Shown in pieces: positions 1-12,400 of a stretch of 64,000 nucleotides of DNA (its first letter is position 1; each line of letters starts with the position of its first letter). Below the pieces are notes generated by a model that was not told the origin of the DNA, searched no databases, and saw only the letters and a list, made by a program, of their open reading frames with translations. Made by a program: the position numbers and the translations under genes. This DNA comes from Styela clava (lineage: Eukaryota; Chordata; Ascidiacea; Stolidobranchia; Styelidae): contig NC_135252.1 of assembly GCF_964204865.1 (NCBI RefSeq), forward strand, positions 8,887,383 to 8,951,382. The letters are read 5' to 3'.

Positions 1-802
1 TTAACGTCAGAGACAAATTTAAACCTTAAAGTTATAAGGCGTCGCATAAAAACAACGCAAAATAAAGTAGCAACAAAACTCAAGTATGTATTTTAAAGTA
101 ACAACATCAACAAAACTTGGGGTATAAACCGATTTAACGCTAAAATTTGAAATTGGCTTTGACTTTTAATTCTGAAGTCTGAAACAGCGCGGCGCAATCG
201 TGATGGATGCATTCTCCAGCAATATACATAACAATAGAAAGCTTCAAATTTTCATAATGATACCTATTTCAATTTAAAAAAACTTCTCTTTACAATCAAA
301 TTGAAACGCCCGTGCTCGATTACAAAACTCGTTGTGGGCCTGCTCCTATGCATAGCAAAATATATGGTGAAATGTTCATTAATTTAAGGGCGATCACTCA
401 TTCTCTATCCAACTGTGAAAATGAGACAGTGAACGCTTCGTACACGATGCCTCCAAAGCCAAATTAATTTTTGTTACCAATATTCGTATACTAATTAACA
501 CATTTTAGATAAGATCTAAGAGCTAAACTTATCGGAAGTATCAGTCTATTTCGTATCCAATACCGATATCAACAAAATGGTCGATTCGATACGTCTCTTA
601 TATCTAGTTGTGAGCGACCATGAATTGTCAATACAACGTTATCGCAGCCACATCCCTGTCACACGTTCGCCGTGGTGCCAACGCGGGGGAAATCTCCAAT
701 TTCATGTTAAATCTATTTAGTTTGAGTATTTTCCTAAGGATTTGTATCTGACATAAATCCTAACAGTTGCCCAGTTTTAGCTACAAATATTAGTATCTAG
801 AT
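1..802. other. upstream non-coding sequence, no gene seen
   Basis: AT-rich sequence upstream of the Hand gene. I see no ORF of note and no exon-like segment here. It may hold Hand regulatory DNA, but no specific site could be supported. Confidence 0.5.
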
Positions 803-1121
803 CAGACATGGGCAAAGTACGGCCCGCGGGCCAAATCCGGCTCGATGGGTAATTCAATCTGGCCCGCCCTATGCTGTCACAACAAAACTGGGACGATATT
901 TTTAAAGGTTTTAGCTAAAAATAGCGCAAGGAATTTGTTGAGATTGCGGTTAAATTTAGTTTTGTCACGAGGCTTATCGTTTAATACTTGATTTTGTAAC
1001 ACTGTATATATTGTTCATAAAATGTAACATTTTACGTCACACTTACATGGCCCGTTAGTCTAGACTCTAGATGGGCAAAAATTTTTGCTCCTAGTCCAAA
1101 AACCCTGCTCACCTACCTATG
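803..1121. mobile_element. non-autonomous hAT-like element, copy 1
   Basis: The element starts CAGACATGGGCAAAG, has the GGCCCGCGGGCC core common in animal hAT derivatives, and ends near CTGCTCACCTACCTATG. It is flanked by the same 8 bases, ATCTAGAT, at 795-802 and 1122-1129, as expected for a hAT target-site duplication. That 8-mer is itself palindromic, so the match is slightly less strong than it looks. No transposase is encoded. A second copy in the same orientation lies at about 2139-2447, inside Hand intron 1. Confidence 0.7.
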
Positions 1122-1386
1122 ATCTAGATTCTAGATATTGTTTTTGTGAAGAAGGATCTTGTAGAATGTAAACGTATCTTTGGCTGTTTGAGGTATGAAA
1201 GATATGAGATCCAGTCTAAAGCCGTTCTTTGTTAGTACAAGGTAATTACTGATAGAATAACTCATAACTGCCAAACTAAAAAGTTACACAACTTTGTATA
1301 CATTTATTTAAACAGTAATATAGAGGAATAATATTTTGTGATTAGCCACCAGGAAAACATTTAACGCAAATCTAGTCAACCCAAAT

Positions 1387-3612
1387 ATGGGCCTTTCTAC
1401 TAGAGTGAGAGAGGCTACTCCACAAAACACTTGTTTCACGTCAAGCCAATTAAACAATATTGAAGAAGCAGTCGCTGTATGTGATAGTTTGTTGGCTGAC
1501 GCAGAAACATCCAATGATGAAATTACATTCCCGTCGCCTGATACAAGACTAGTCAATGCAGAACAAAGTTCCTGTTTTCCAACGACTACCTTTCATCCTA
1601 ACGGTCTTTCGATTAGGATACCTTTTCCTGTCGAAGGTGACTTAGCTATGATCGAATGTGCTGGGAATCGTCACAATGAAAAGTTTCCGGCAATGGTTAG
1701 ATCAACTGGAAGCCGAAAAGAAAAGAAGCGCACAGAATGCATAAACAACGCTTTCTCAGAATTGAGAAAACGTATTCCAAACGTTCCTATGGATACGAAG
1801 TTGTCAAAAATAAAAACGCTGCGACTAGCAACGTCGTACATTGCTTACTTGACAGATATTCTTCAAAATGCTGATCCCAGCAATCCTAAAGATGGCAGGG
1901 ATTTTCGTGCGGATCTGAAAGCCCTGAGAACACGAGAAAGAAGACGGCATCTCTGCCAGGTATACCCATCCTATATATACCAATCTATTGAATAAACTAT
2001 ATAAAACTATCTTACGTATTGTCAAAACCCAAAACATGCGGAACTGTAACATGTAAACCCTTGCTTACTTCCTAACAAGGTAAGTTAAGTATCTTATCAC
2101 TCGTACCATAGGAAACAGCCTGAGTGTTGTATGGGACCTTGCATAGGCAAACTACGGCCCGCGGGCAAAATCAGGGCCGTTGGGTAATTTAATCTGTCCG
2201 CCTGATGCTACCACAACCAAACCAAATTTAGATGTTTTAGCTATATAGCTCAGGGATTTTTTTGATATAGTGCTTACATTTAGTTTTGGCACGAGGCATA
2301 TTTTTTCCACTTTTGCTTTTGTAACACTGTAAATAAGATTCTGTTCATAAAATGTAACTTTTTACGTCACACTTACATGACCCGCTTGTTTAGGTGGGCA
2401 CAAAATTTTGGCGCCTGGTCCAAATACCTTGCCCACCTCTGCTATGGACACTACCGAGAAATCTAGCTTGTCCTTTCAGCGCAATTAGCATAAGGTGATA
2501 ATCACTTGGTCACAAGCGTGTTTATTTTATTCCAGACTGATGTTAGCGGAAAACATGCCGTTGTCAACGGGCAGTTAAATTTAACAATGGATGAGGAAAC
2601 GCCAAATAATGCGGAGAAATTGAATTTGCAAGGTGGTAAAAAGAGAAAGGGTAGAACGGGATGGCCAGAAGCCGTGTGGGCAATGGAACTAGGAAATAAC
2701 GTTACGCAGAGTGTTGATAGTTTTACCTCCAACAGTGAAATAGACACCCACACTTCAACAGAAATTGTTCCTACCCGGAGTATTACACAAAATGTTCCAT
2801 TTTCACGCCTAGTTGAGGACACCGACTACAGTGAAGAAACATTTCAAAATATACCGCAAAGATTCTACGTATTTAACGGCGCTCAAAATTACGCCCCTGT
2901 TCAATCGTACACTTCAGATATCTCGAACGTAGGAACCGCTCAGACCATACATTCGATTGGCGTTGTTACTGGTAATGGATACGGTCAAAAAGATGATTAT
3001 GTGTCTCCGTTTTCATATCCGGCAATAACATTACCAGCTGCTTCATCGTTTTCAAGACGTTTGCCTCCAATACCACGGCTGCGGCACGAAGAAGAACGCG
3101 GGGTTGAAATTCAGAAAATATCAGAAGGGCTTACTAGTACTGATTTTGATGTCATCAGAAGCGAGTTTACAGATCTAGAAAAAGGGGACCATTGCTCTCA
3201 TTCGACTCCCAGATTCGCAGAACTGAAGACCGTTTCTGTTGCAAGTATAAAAATATCAACTTCAGCTATTAGTGGTGAGCTATGTTTATACATATGTGCT
3301 CCCCTAAATCTTCAGACTTGTTCCAATTAACCGAGTCATTTTCAGGTGTATTTACATCTAATCCAAGTTTTCAGTTCTCTATTCACTCGCATTAACGTTA
3401 GTGCAATCCAAAATCAGACTAATATTATTCAAATTTGTAACTTCAATTTCAGTCTAGTTTCGTGAAACATGCATGATATCAATTTTTATGTTGCTGTCAT
3501 AAAAATTCATAATATTTCAGGATACGGCACGTTCACCAGTACTGATTGTGCCGATTCCAACCTGCAATGCATGGAAGCAACACCAGTTTTTGGATGCCTA
3601 TCTTCTGAATGA
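1387..3612 (+). CDS. hand: Hand-family bHLH transcription factor
   Basis: Three exons, 1387-1959, 2536-3274 and 3521-3612 (stop TGA 3610-3612), give 467 residues; the intron phases are 0 and 1. An in-frame TGA at 1339-1341 precedes the first ATG, so this start is preferred. The bHLH domain is at about residues 105-160, with the basic stretch [14 protein letters not shown] and the second helix [18 protein letters not shown], essentially the HAND1/HAND2 pattern. Exon 2 carries the second HAND hallmark, [14 protein letters not shown], ending at residue 243. Hand proteins are nuclear E-box factors that dimerise with E proteins and act in heart and mesoderm development. Ascidians have two family members, Hand and Hand-r (NoTrlc), and I cannot tell which this is. 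About 224 residues follow the conserved C-terminal motif, whereas vertebrate HANDs end near it. Family assignment is near certain; the exact 3' exon is likely. Confidence 0.93.
2139..2447. mobile_element. non-autonomous hAT-like element, copy 2, in Hand intron 1
   Basis: About 310 bp, same orientation and same family as 803-1121. It shares the GGCCCGCGGGC core and an almost identical right half (TTTTACGTCACACTTACATG), and ends GCCCACCTCTG. The flanks TATGGGAC and TATGGACA form an imperfect possible target duplication. It lies in the 576-bp intron between Hand exons 1 and 2. Confidence 0.65.
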
Positions 3613-3659
3613 GTATACTCTGGAGAGTTTTATGTTTATTTATCTTGTTCGCTTACAGA

Positions 3660-3677
3660 AATAAACAGACAAATAAA
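3660..3677 (+). terminator. Hand polyadenylation signals
   Basis: Two AATAAA hexamers, at 3660-3665 and 3672-3677, lie about 50 bases after the Hand stop codon. This supports 3521-3612 as the terminal coding exon. Confidence 0.65.
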
Positions 3678-6174
3678 TCATAAGATTTGTACATTGTGAC
3701 ACTATTATATTACCTATTTTATTTTTCTGACAATCTTTTCTTGAAATCGGTTGTAAATGCTGTATATCAAAGATTGCCCAGCATAATGTTTTACACAATT
3801 TTGCATCCCGTGTGACTCTCAGTGTAAAGGTGTTCGTCTGCACCCTCGCCTCGAAATATAATTCTTTTTATGGTATAATGATGAACTACAATTAATATGT
3901 ACAAATTAGTGCATGATAATACAGATTGCAGGGTTGCTGTCTGTTCAATCAGTAGATAGATGTTCATGATAAAAATTTCTGTTCTCCGAAAGAGTTTTGG
4001 AATGAGACATCTAAAATGACGCCAAACTGTTGGCATTCGCTTTCAGTAAATTTGGCAATATTTTATAACATAAATTAAATAGTAATACATTTGGAATAGA
4101 AACACGAGCAGAACAATGATTGGTATTATTCATCTTATTTTACTGGTACAAAATCGGAATTCTATACCGAGAATTCATATTTTTGTATGGCCCCTGGTCC
4201 GAAAACTTTACCCCCCCCCCCCTGCTATAAAATCTTGCCGTTCAATGCGCAAATAACATTGCTTCTTATTTTGTAAAAGAACTTAGAGTTCATGAAAGTT
4301 TGTATCAAGAAATTTGTGAAACAAAATGGCGTTTTATATTGAGCTCGAAAATAAAATTTTATCGGCGATAACAGAAATAGACGCTAACAATTTGCGATTT
4401 CCTTTGTAGAACAGTTTTGTTAAGCTTTAAAAAAAATGGGCGAAATTCATAAGATTTGCTATATATATTATATATATATTGCATTGGTATCAGTTGAGAA
4501 CTTCAGATCTTCTCTGATCTTACCGTAACAAAACGATTTAATAAAGTTCAAAATAGCTCGACATGTAAATTGTGTGGAAATTACCGGCTATTTGTCAATA
4601 AGGGAGTGTATTATTTTTAGTGCTTATTATTTTGCCGATTGAAGCACGGTGGCATCGATTAGGATAAGTATTTGATGCTGATCCTCCCTATACTGGTTCC
4701 ACTGAAAGTTGCCGCTTCTGATCACAGGATGGAATGTTATTCTGACTTTTAAATTTATTGGCTAGTGGCGGTGGCTAAATATATAAAGTGCAGTTAAATT
4801 TTCAAAGAAGGATCGGAGGATAAATTGTGCTCTCTCTCGTAGATAATTTAAAATGAGTTAAGCGTGAAAATACATTAGAAAATGATATATCATTCCAGTT
4901 AGAACTAAACCGTCTGATCCTAATATTTATTTATTCTGCATGGACCATGTTTGATCGCAATACTATCAAATACTTTCAGAAAAAATTTTTGTACACCAGA
5001 GATTTTTTTTCTCCATATAATACACGTCTTGTATTTTATCACTTACACTGTTGTTTCAAGCATGCCCAACTTTTATATTGGTTTAATTAGCAAATCAATA
5101 TAAAAAAGATGTTTATAGTATTTGCAAGCGTTTAAGAAAATAGGACGCAATCATCGTACTGCGAACTAAATTAGACCTATGCAACTACATCACTTGAATG
5201 AAACGTGCATAAACTCAGGCTTATACCTTTTTTATTTGAGTTCGACTGAGTTATTTTTATTAAAAACAAACTTTAAATGTAAAACTATGAAATTAAAAAA
5301 ATCTGTTACAATTCGATCGATATAAATGAAAAGTGTACTTGGCGGTTCGAAGTCTTGGGATTAATGAATGGAGAAGATTTAGACCAAATTTGTGTAATTC
5401 CTAATGTCATTATGAAATATCCTCATTTCGGTAATGCCTTTAGCTTTGTATACCTCAAATAATTAATCTAAAACAGCTTATTCAGAACTGCAGTTCTTCT
5501 GTAGATAACAAGGAAAATTTGAAATTTATTCTCCATTTCAAAGCTATTCAACCCAACTCATTTGCTGAAAGAACGTCGTTGCATTATAATGTATATACTA
5601 TATAACAAAGCGTATGCGAAACTTCCATGAGAATATTATTCATACAGAATGTCTTCAAAATGGTGTTTGTGGTGTCACGAGAATAAGCGGGCTTTCGTAC
5701 TTTCCCAGGAACGTACATTTGTTTATTCATATCTCGGAGTTGATTACATTAGTTGTCCGTATATTTAACTGTCTTTGAAGTTATCCAGAGTCCCCAAATG
5801 ACGTCTGCGATAAGTGAGAAACCGATCTTTATACTACAGGACTGGAAGTTCTGACTTAATCTTCTATAAAAAAGAAATAATAAAATCAGTCATGATCTTA
5901 AAATAAGCTGGCTGTTCGCCCAAGCAGTCATGTTGTTTCCCAGAAGGGTGCGCGATCTGCCCTGGGAAATTGAGGACTAGGGAGTGTGTTACAATTTTGT
6001 TTCGCATATATCAAATTGAAGTCAAACTGAATACGTATCAATATGGGAGATGTTCCCATTCTGAGTATTCTGCCGATACCGCAGATTCAAACTACCGACA
6101 CCGAATCTAAAACTGTGAGATAGTAAAAGCCGCGTACACTGCCCTCGAGGGCGAAAATTCACATGACAACAGAC

Positions 6175-6556
6175 CAGTGGTTCTCAACCTTTTTTCTTTA
6201 ATGGCCCAGTTTTGTTGCACCGCAAATTCTGTGGCACATTAACTTTCTCATGCAAATGAAAAACTACAAAAAACAAAACATTCTTTTTCCAATATCTATG
6301 ACGTCGAAAACTATTTATAGTGTTGGTGTCAATTACCTTAATTTATCGGGTAATTTGTTACAACACTTAGATTCTAATAATTAAAATTATCATTTAGTAG
6401 CAAAAAACAGCATTATCATTCATTTCTAATACAATCAAGTTTAACTAATTTATCAATATCTAACTCTAGCAATTTTTAAAAGATCTGTGACCCGACTGAA
6501 AGAAAATGTTTCTGTGGTCAAGCAGTGGGTCATGGCTCACTAGTTTAGAACCAGTG
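6175..6556. mobile_element. degenerate hAT-like MITE
   Basis: The left end reads CAGTGGTTCTCAACC and the right end reads inward as CACTGGTTCTAAAC, the classic hAT terminal pattern. About 380 bp with no coding capacity. No convincing target duplication is left. Confidence 0.5.
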
Positions 6557-7822
6557 CAGTACACATTGGTATCGGCGACGCAGACTATTTAAAGATCTCG
6601 GACAACTTGATACATTTTTGATCAATGCAAATTTATTGTATTCGAGCAAGACAGGTGTCTACTTGAACCACTGCCACTACTTGAAACTGCACTCAGTGCT
6701 GCAATGTTTACATTCTACAAGTTTCAAAAACTGGTGATACTAGTGAAAAATTTAATACCAGTACACACTACTACTGCATCAGGAATGAAGACGAGCAATC
6801 CCCCGGCACATAGCATAGCGTGTTTTAGTATGATACAGATGTGTGAGATATTCCTCGCCGGCCATTCTTTCAAAAGATCAACGACAAAAATAGGTATTTT
6901 ATGTTTTATTTAATGAAGAAATCACTTGAGCGTTGAAGAAGAAAGGTGAAATAATAGCAACAATCAGGGCAATATAATGAAATCAAAAGGAAAAATAATT
7001 CGCCTCGATTTTTTTTCAATAATTTTTTTTGTGAATCGAAAATCAACTTTTCCACGATTTATTACGGACACCATGTAATGTCAAATATGGTCGAATATGA
7101 AACGCAGATATCTTTATTGTAGAAATTTTTTGTAGTTTTACTGTTGGCTACATAAATTTATCTCCAACAGACAATCAGTTCTCTATCATAGTGACTCACT
7201 TATATTAGGCCAGATTTGATGAAATATATTCGGCGATGGGTTTTTGTAAAAAAAAAATACACAAAAATGAAATAGATGGACAAGAATACTGCTTGAAGGT
7301 AATAATGAGAAAATAAAAGTTTAAGGCTTCACTGTAAATCAGTACAAATCACAAGAAATATTATAATATTAAGCGATATATATACACAAGGCAATTGGGC
7401 ACAAAAGCTTGAAGCTTATTCCTAGGTTTTCTACAAGGTTATTTACTCTCATATAGCTAATTTAGAATTGCAATGGAATAGCCATACTCGGACAATATCA
7501 ACCAATTCATAAACACCATCAAGATGTAATATATCAATGCAATGTATAACGGTAAAGCAAGGTTTAAATGTTGCCAAAAAGCAATTGATATTTGACAAGA
7601 CAATCAGATTCATCTTACTCTCAGTTTCCAATTTCAACTTGACCCATTTGACAATGGCGTTGGGTCCAAATAAATGTATTTTCAGGCCATGTTAATTTCA
7701 AGATTCAGTGGTTATAATAAAATCCAGTAAATTTTTTCATTCTATGATTCAAATTATTTCACTCACATATCACATACATTTTTCCTAAATCTACTAAGTG
7801 AAAATTCACTTTGTTCAAATCA

Positions 7823-7975
7823 GGGCTGTATTCATTATTCATCTCAACCAGACTGGAAAGATTGGAGCTACTGGCCACCATGTATGAAAAGGTTGGTGAC
7901 AAAAGCATCATCCAGGAGTTACTGAAGTCAAATTTGCTGAAAGAATGTTTCTCCAATTTACAATGGCATAAATAG
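7823..7975 (+). CDS. unrecognised coding-like fragment
   Basis: This frame contains ERLELLATMYEKVGDKSI followed by an amphipathic, leucine- and lysine-rich helix-like stretch, and closes with TAG at 7973-7975. Composition and codon use look like real protein rather than random AT-rich sequence. CAG acceptor-like sites lie at about 7821-7823 and in the CAACCAG just downstream, but no partner exon was found on either side. I do not recognise the family. It may be an exon of an undetected gene, a pseudogene fragment, or chance. No ATG start is claimed. Confidence 0.25.
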   Translation, partial: GLYSLFISTRLERLELLATMYEKVGDKSIIQELLKSNLLKECFSNLQWHK

Positions 7976-8957
7976 TCATTAAAAGACAATGATAACATGT
8001 ACTATATTTCAGGTAAATTAGTTGAAATAGATTAGAAAAATCTTCAAAGTAATTTTTCTGCAGCTTGTTTAATATAACAACCTAAATGAGTGTGATAAAA
8101 ACTTGTTCGGTACAAATAGTAGAATGGTAAATGTTCGACTCTAAAGAGGTAAAAGTACGGCGACTCAATAACATAAATTAAAAATGTAGTACGATTTAGA
8201 GATAATGTTTTTTCAGTGTAAGATTCTGATTAGTAGTATTTTAATAATTTACATCAAGTGAAAAATATTTAGTTGAAATAACTTGGACAGTCATTATTAA
8301 TATATATAAATAGTACATAGGATTTTTTTACTGCACCATACAGAGTATTATGTGAATGAAGATGAACAGATACATTGAAGTTTGACTAAGACATATTTCA
8401 TATGAAGAAAAATGAGTATTGATTTTTGGATCGTTGAGATTGCAGCAACAAATAAAGATGAAATTTTATAGCCAAATAGAATAACTACTAAAAAAAAAAT
8501 TACGTGTATAAAGATATTAGGTAGGACAATTACACATTCTTACATTACAACATAAATATTAAAACAGGGTATAATGCAATGAAGAGAAATTGATAAGGAT
8601 ACAAAAAATGATCAACAATTTTGCTCATTAATCAGCTTGAAGAGAAGAATTAGAAAAATTACTGCACTTGATGAACAAAAATACATAAAAACTATGCGAA
8701 GTACTGGTTGCAAATCACTTGAATCATAAAACAGAATAGCAATATTTAAACTAGTTTGTTTGTCATGGCTCTAGATTTAAGATACACATATTATTCAAAG
8801 GACAGAGATATTTGCCTTAGTTGTATATACAAATATTTAAATACTGAAAAACTAAGCATACACAAACTCAAGTTATAAATGGACGAAATGCAAAATAGAA
8901 TAAAAAGATATATTAGTCATGTTCAGGGTGGTATGCTGAACTGTAATACGTTTATAC

Positions 8958-9207
8958 CAGGCGCGTGCAGCAGGGGGACCGAGGGCCACAACCGACCCGC
9001 CAAGCCATTCAGTCTGGCCCTTGTCAACATTCAGATTTTTTCCCATCAAGCTTTAAATTCTAATCCAAAAGTTTTGCCCAGTACATTTATTACTGTGAGG
9101 CCAAGCGAAAGCCTTTCCATTGTGAGAATTTTTTAAATAGTTGTCATCATGAAGAAAATAATTTTTTTTTATGTGGACCACAGACAAAAAAATGTTGCAC
9201 ACCCCTG
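8958..9207. mobile_element. small hAT-like MITE
   Basis: The left end CAGGCGCGTGCAGCA and the right end TGTTGCACACCCCTG are imperfect inverted repeats. The internal sequence contains a GGGCC-type motif like other hAT derivatives here. The 8-bp flanks GTTTATAC and GTGTGGAC agree at only five positions, so the duplication is weak. Confidence 0.5.
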
Positions 9208-9468
9208 GTGTGGACAGTCAAATTATTATGTTCAAAGAAAATTATCCATCATACAATTTTCCTGAATGAATTGGAGGACATCATATACATTCTAAAGAAA
9301 TGGCTCAATCACACAGAGTGAACCACAACCATATATCTCAAACTTACTTTAGTGTAACTATCCATTTAAATGCACCAAATATAAGGTCCATTCGTATTTA
9401 TGTTACAGAGTACAGTAAACGAGAACAGTAGTAAAAATCGTCAAATTGATCACGATAAAAATTTGCAG

Positions 9469-12400
9469 TTAATGTTTCAGTGGATCGAAGGAATCGAGAG
9501 TAACATGTTCTTCTGACATCATCAGTCCTCTGCTAAACTGATTCTACAAATAAATTCAAAAATTTGAAAATAAAAATGATGTATGCAACTCAAAGAATTT
9601 ATGCTGAATTGCTAACAATCATAGTTATGGAGGCTGAGTTTGCATGTTTTTATTTGTATTGCACTTAAAGCCAGAATTATATTTTCGAACTTTTTGGTGT
9701 TGGAAGTCGAAATTTTAGATTCATAGGAGTTGCTAGTCACAGTTTCCGACTTTTAATGTAAGAATCAAAATTAATTTTTTTGACACAAACTAAAATAGCA
9801 TTGCAATTAACAAACGTTCTCAATAGATAAATGAAAAAAGCTTGCATACACAAAACACTTTTCTTTATCAAAATTTGGTATCATAACAATTCGGAGCTCA
9901 AGTCCTCCAAATTTTTCCTCAATTTGGTCAATCTGGAGTCGGGAGTTGTTATGGAATGACCACAGTTCTGTCAATACTATATTGTTACTAGGACTTGGTA
10001 TTTTGAACACTTGATGATTTCAGAATCGAATATTTTTTTAAATTTACTCTCAAATACTTTGAAGATGTATGTGAGTGTTTGTATTTTTTTTTATTGTAAT
10101 GGGTCCTCCAGACACATTAATTACAGAAAACATAGAATCTATCACTCAGACAATCCACTGAGTATTCACATATGATAAGAAACATACTCTATCAATAACT
10201 CACTAAGAAGAGTCCCTATGTAAGAATTGCATTCTAAAAATATGGCTCTGATAAAAAAAATTGAGAGCTTCACACAACTTTTGGCGGACAAAAAAAAATG
10301 GTGCAGATTCAAAATTTTTGTCTAAACTGATTTGAATAATTCAAAATGCCCAGCCCTGATTGATACTGATATTGTCTTGAGAGAGAAAGAGAAAATAGAC
10401 ATAGCTAGTGGAAGAGAAAGCTAGGATCATCCTTTTTTGTGCATTTAGTATGCAAGATTAACAAGCCTACTAGAGAAAGTAACATGCAAACATGATTTTA
10501 GTTTCAAAAATTTTTATGTAATCGTCAAAATTTTAAAGACTCAGTGATGTGAAAAGATAGTGATGTGCTGGAAAAATATTAGCTAAGATATTGGATGAAA
10601 AAATGAAAGAGAAGACAAGGAAGTCAACTCACATCAAACCCACTAAGTTGATTTCCCGAAGAAGATGTTTTGTAGCGTTTCTTTTTTCCAGAAGGAAAAT
10701 ATTTTTTACTCCATTTCAAAGCCGGGCTTTGATTCTTCCGAGTTTTCTTTCGAATCAAAGGATGAGAAACAATGTGATAATTACTCTTTTTACTTTTAGA
10801 ATATAGCTGTGCTGAGTCGGGTGAAGAAGTTCCCCACATGTTCTGATTAGTGAGAAAGATAGAGAAATAAAGAGGAGAGGAGAAAGCAAATGAATCGAGT
10901 GACTAGAAAAAGGATGAAGATCGAAAGTTTGTTTTTAAGATGGACCTTGCAAAGAGTAGGTAGTAACATGTAGGTATAATAATAAAAACTTTTTTGTCAA
11001 TTCCATGTACATGCTCATATAATATCATTTTAGAATTTTGAGTGAAGTAGTAATATTCTGAGTGAGTGATTATGTAATATTCTCCTCAGTATGTATTGTT
11101 ACTTTTCGGTCGTGATAAATTTTCAATTAAACTCTATTCAAGCAACATTGTAAATGTGATATTTGACATACAGTTGATTACTCAGTTGTGTGAAACTCTT
11201 TTTACACTAATGTTGTTTCTCTATATCAAATAAAAGGCGCTCCACAGGTGTGTCTACCAATATGGAGGTAACTAGTTTGCCTACTTTACATTAAGTTGTA
11301 TAAAGAGACTGAAACCTATGGGCAGAGGGTATATTCACTTGGCTAACACAGACAGTCGCCGAAGTCGTATTAGAACTAGAATAAGGAAAATCGGAATAAA
11401 ATCATAACCTAACCCTAACCTGGTACACACACTACGGGAATACCAAATAAAAAATAGATTAATTCAAACTATGCATTTATTTCATTGTATTATAAAATGA
11501 TTTCATTATACACAGATTTATATAATTTGGAATCGGCGGGCTGTAAGATTGTTTAGGTACAGCAAAAACGTCATGAGCACAAGACATCGAACTATAGAAG
11601 CAGTATCACCCAATTTATTTCTAGAAGTAGAAAAATGCTAGTTTGTTTGTTTAAAATTGTATACTGGATACTATCTTATTTTGGACATTTACAACAGCCT
11701 GCTGGTTTCAAAATACCACAGTCCAGTGTAAAAAAGTAGATTTCCTATTACCAATCTATATACAATGGTTTATTTTACAACTATACCCTTTTGAAAGTAC
11801 ATGATGAGATGTAAAACAATACACATGATGAACAAGCTAAATTTGTTTTTATCTGTCATACTTCTTTACAGTCAACCCCAACTGCCAGAAAAAAGCAAAT
11901 AAAAAAACTACAAGTTTTTACCTGTACATCCATTACTTCTCTGTTTATTTTAGGTTGAACTTGCAGAGGATCAAACATATCATTTGACCATGGATTTGCA
12001 TCTGGAACAAGAAAAGTTAATCATAGATGCAGAAGTGCTTGTGTTTCTTATTAGTAATAAATGAGAATAGAACTGTTGAAAACCAGGATAGAGAAGGATA
12101 TCATATGGCATATGACAAACCACAGCCTCTCGTCTGGTTACTATTATACATGTCGGGTACGAGATTAGTTAGCCAGTTATCTGTTTCAGATGCATGGTCA
12201 TGGACTTAATGGTGGAGGGAGACATAACTAACTATCGGTTACGTGAATCACCCTACAACGATGAGGAGTCAAGCAATACACTTGCATGTAATTATCCCAC
12301 ACAGGAATCGTACCTGCAAACCCATGTAGGTCAATCAGAAGTGCAGTGACAAATGTATACCTATCGCGTAGCACGATGTACCACACCGTCAAGACTGAAG

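Larger units (their letters stand above)
3678..9468. other. intergenic region between Hand and GULP 3' ends
   Basis: Hand (+) and GULP (-) converge on this 5.8-kb gap. It holds a fragment resembling a hAT 3' end near 4190-4225, degenerate hAT-like elements at 6175-6556 and 8958-9207, and one coding-like fragment at 7823-7975. Other ORFs here are short and look like chance in AT-rich DNA. Confidence 0.5.

Noticed and set aside
8879-9136. Plus-strand ORF starting MDEMQN, like the GULP C-terminal LDEMQ
   Set aside because: It is on the wrong strand and runs into a hAT-like element; the real C-terminal exon is at 9469-9543.
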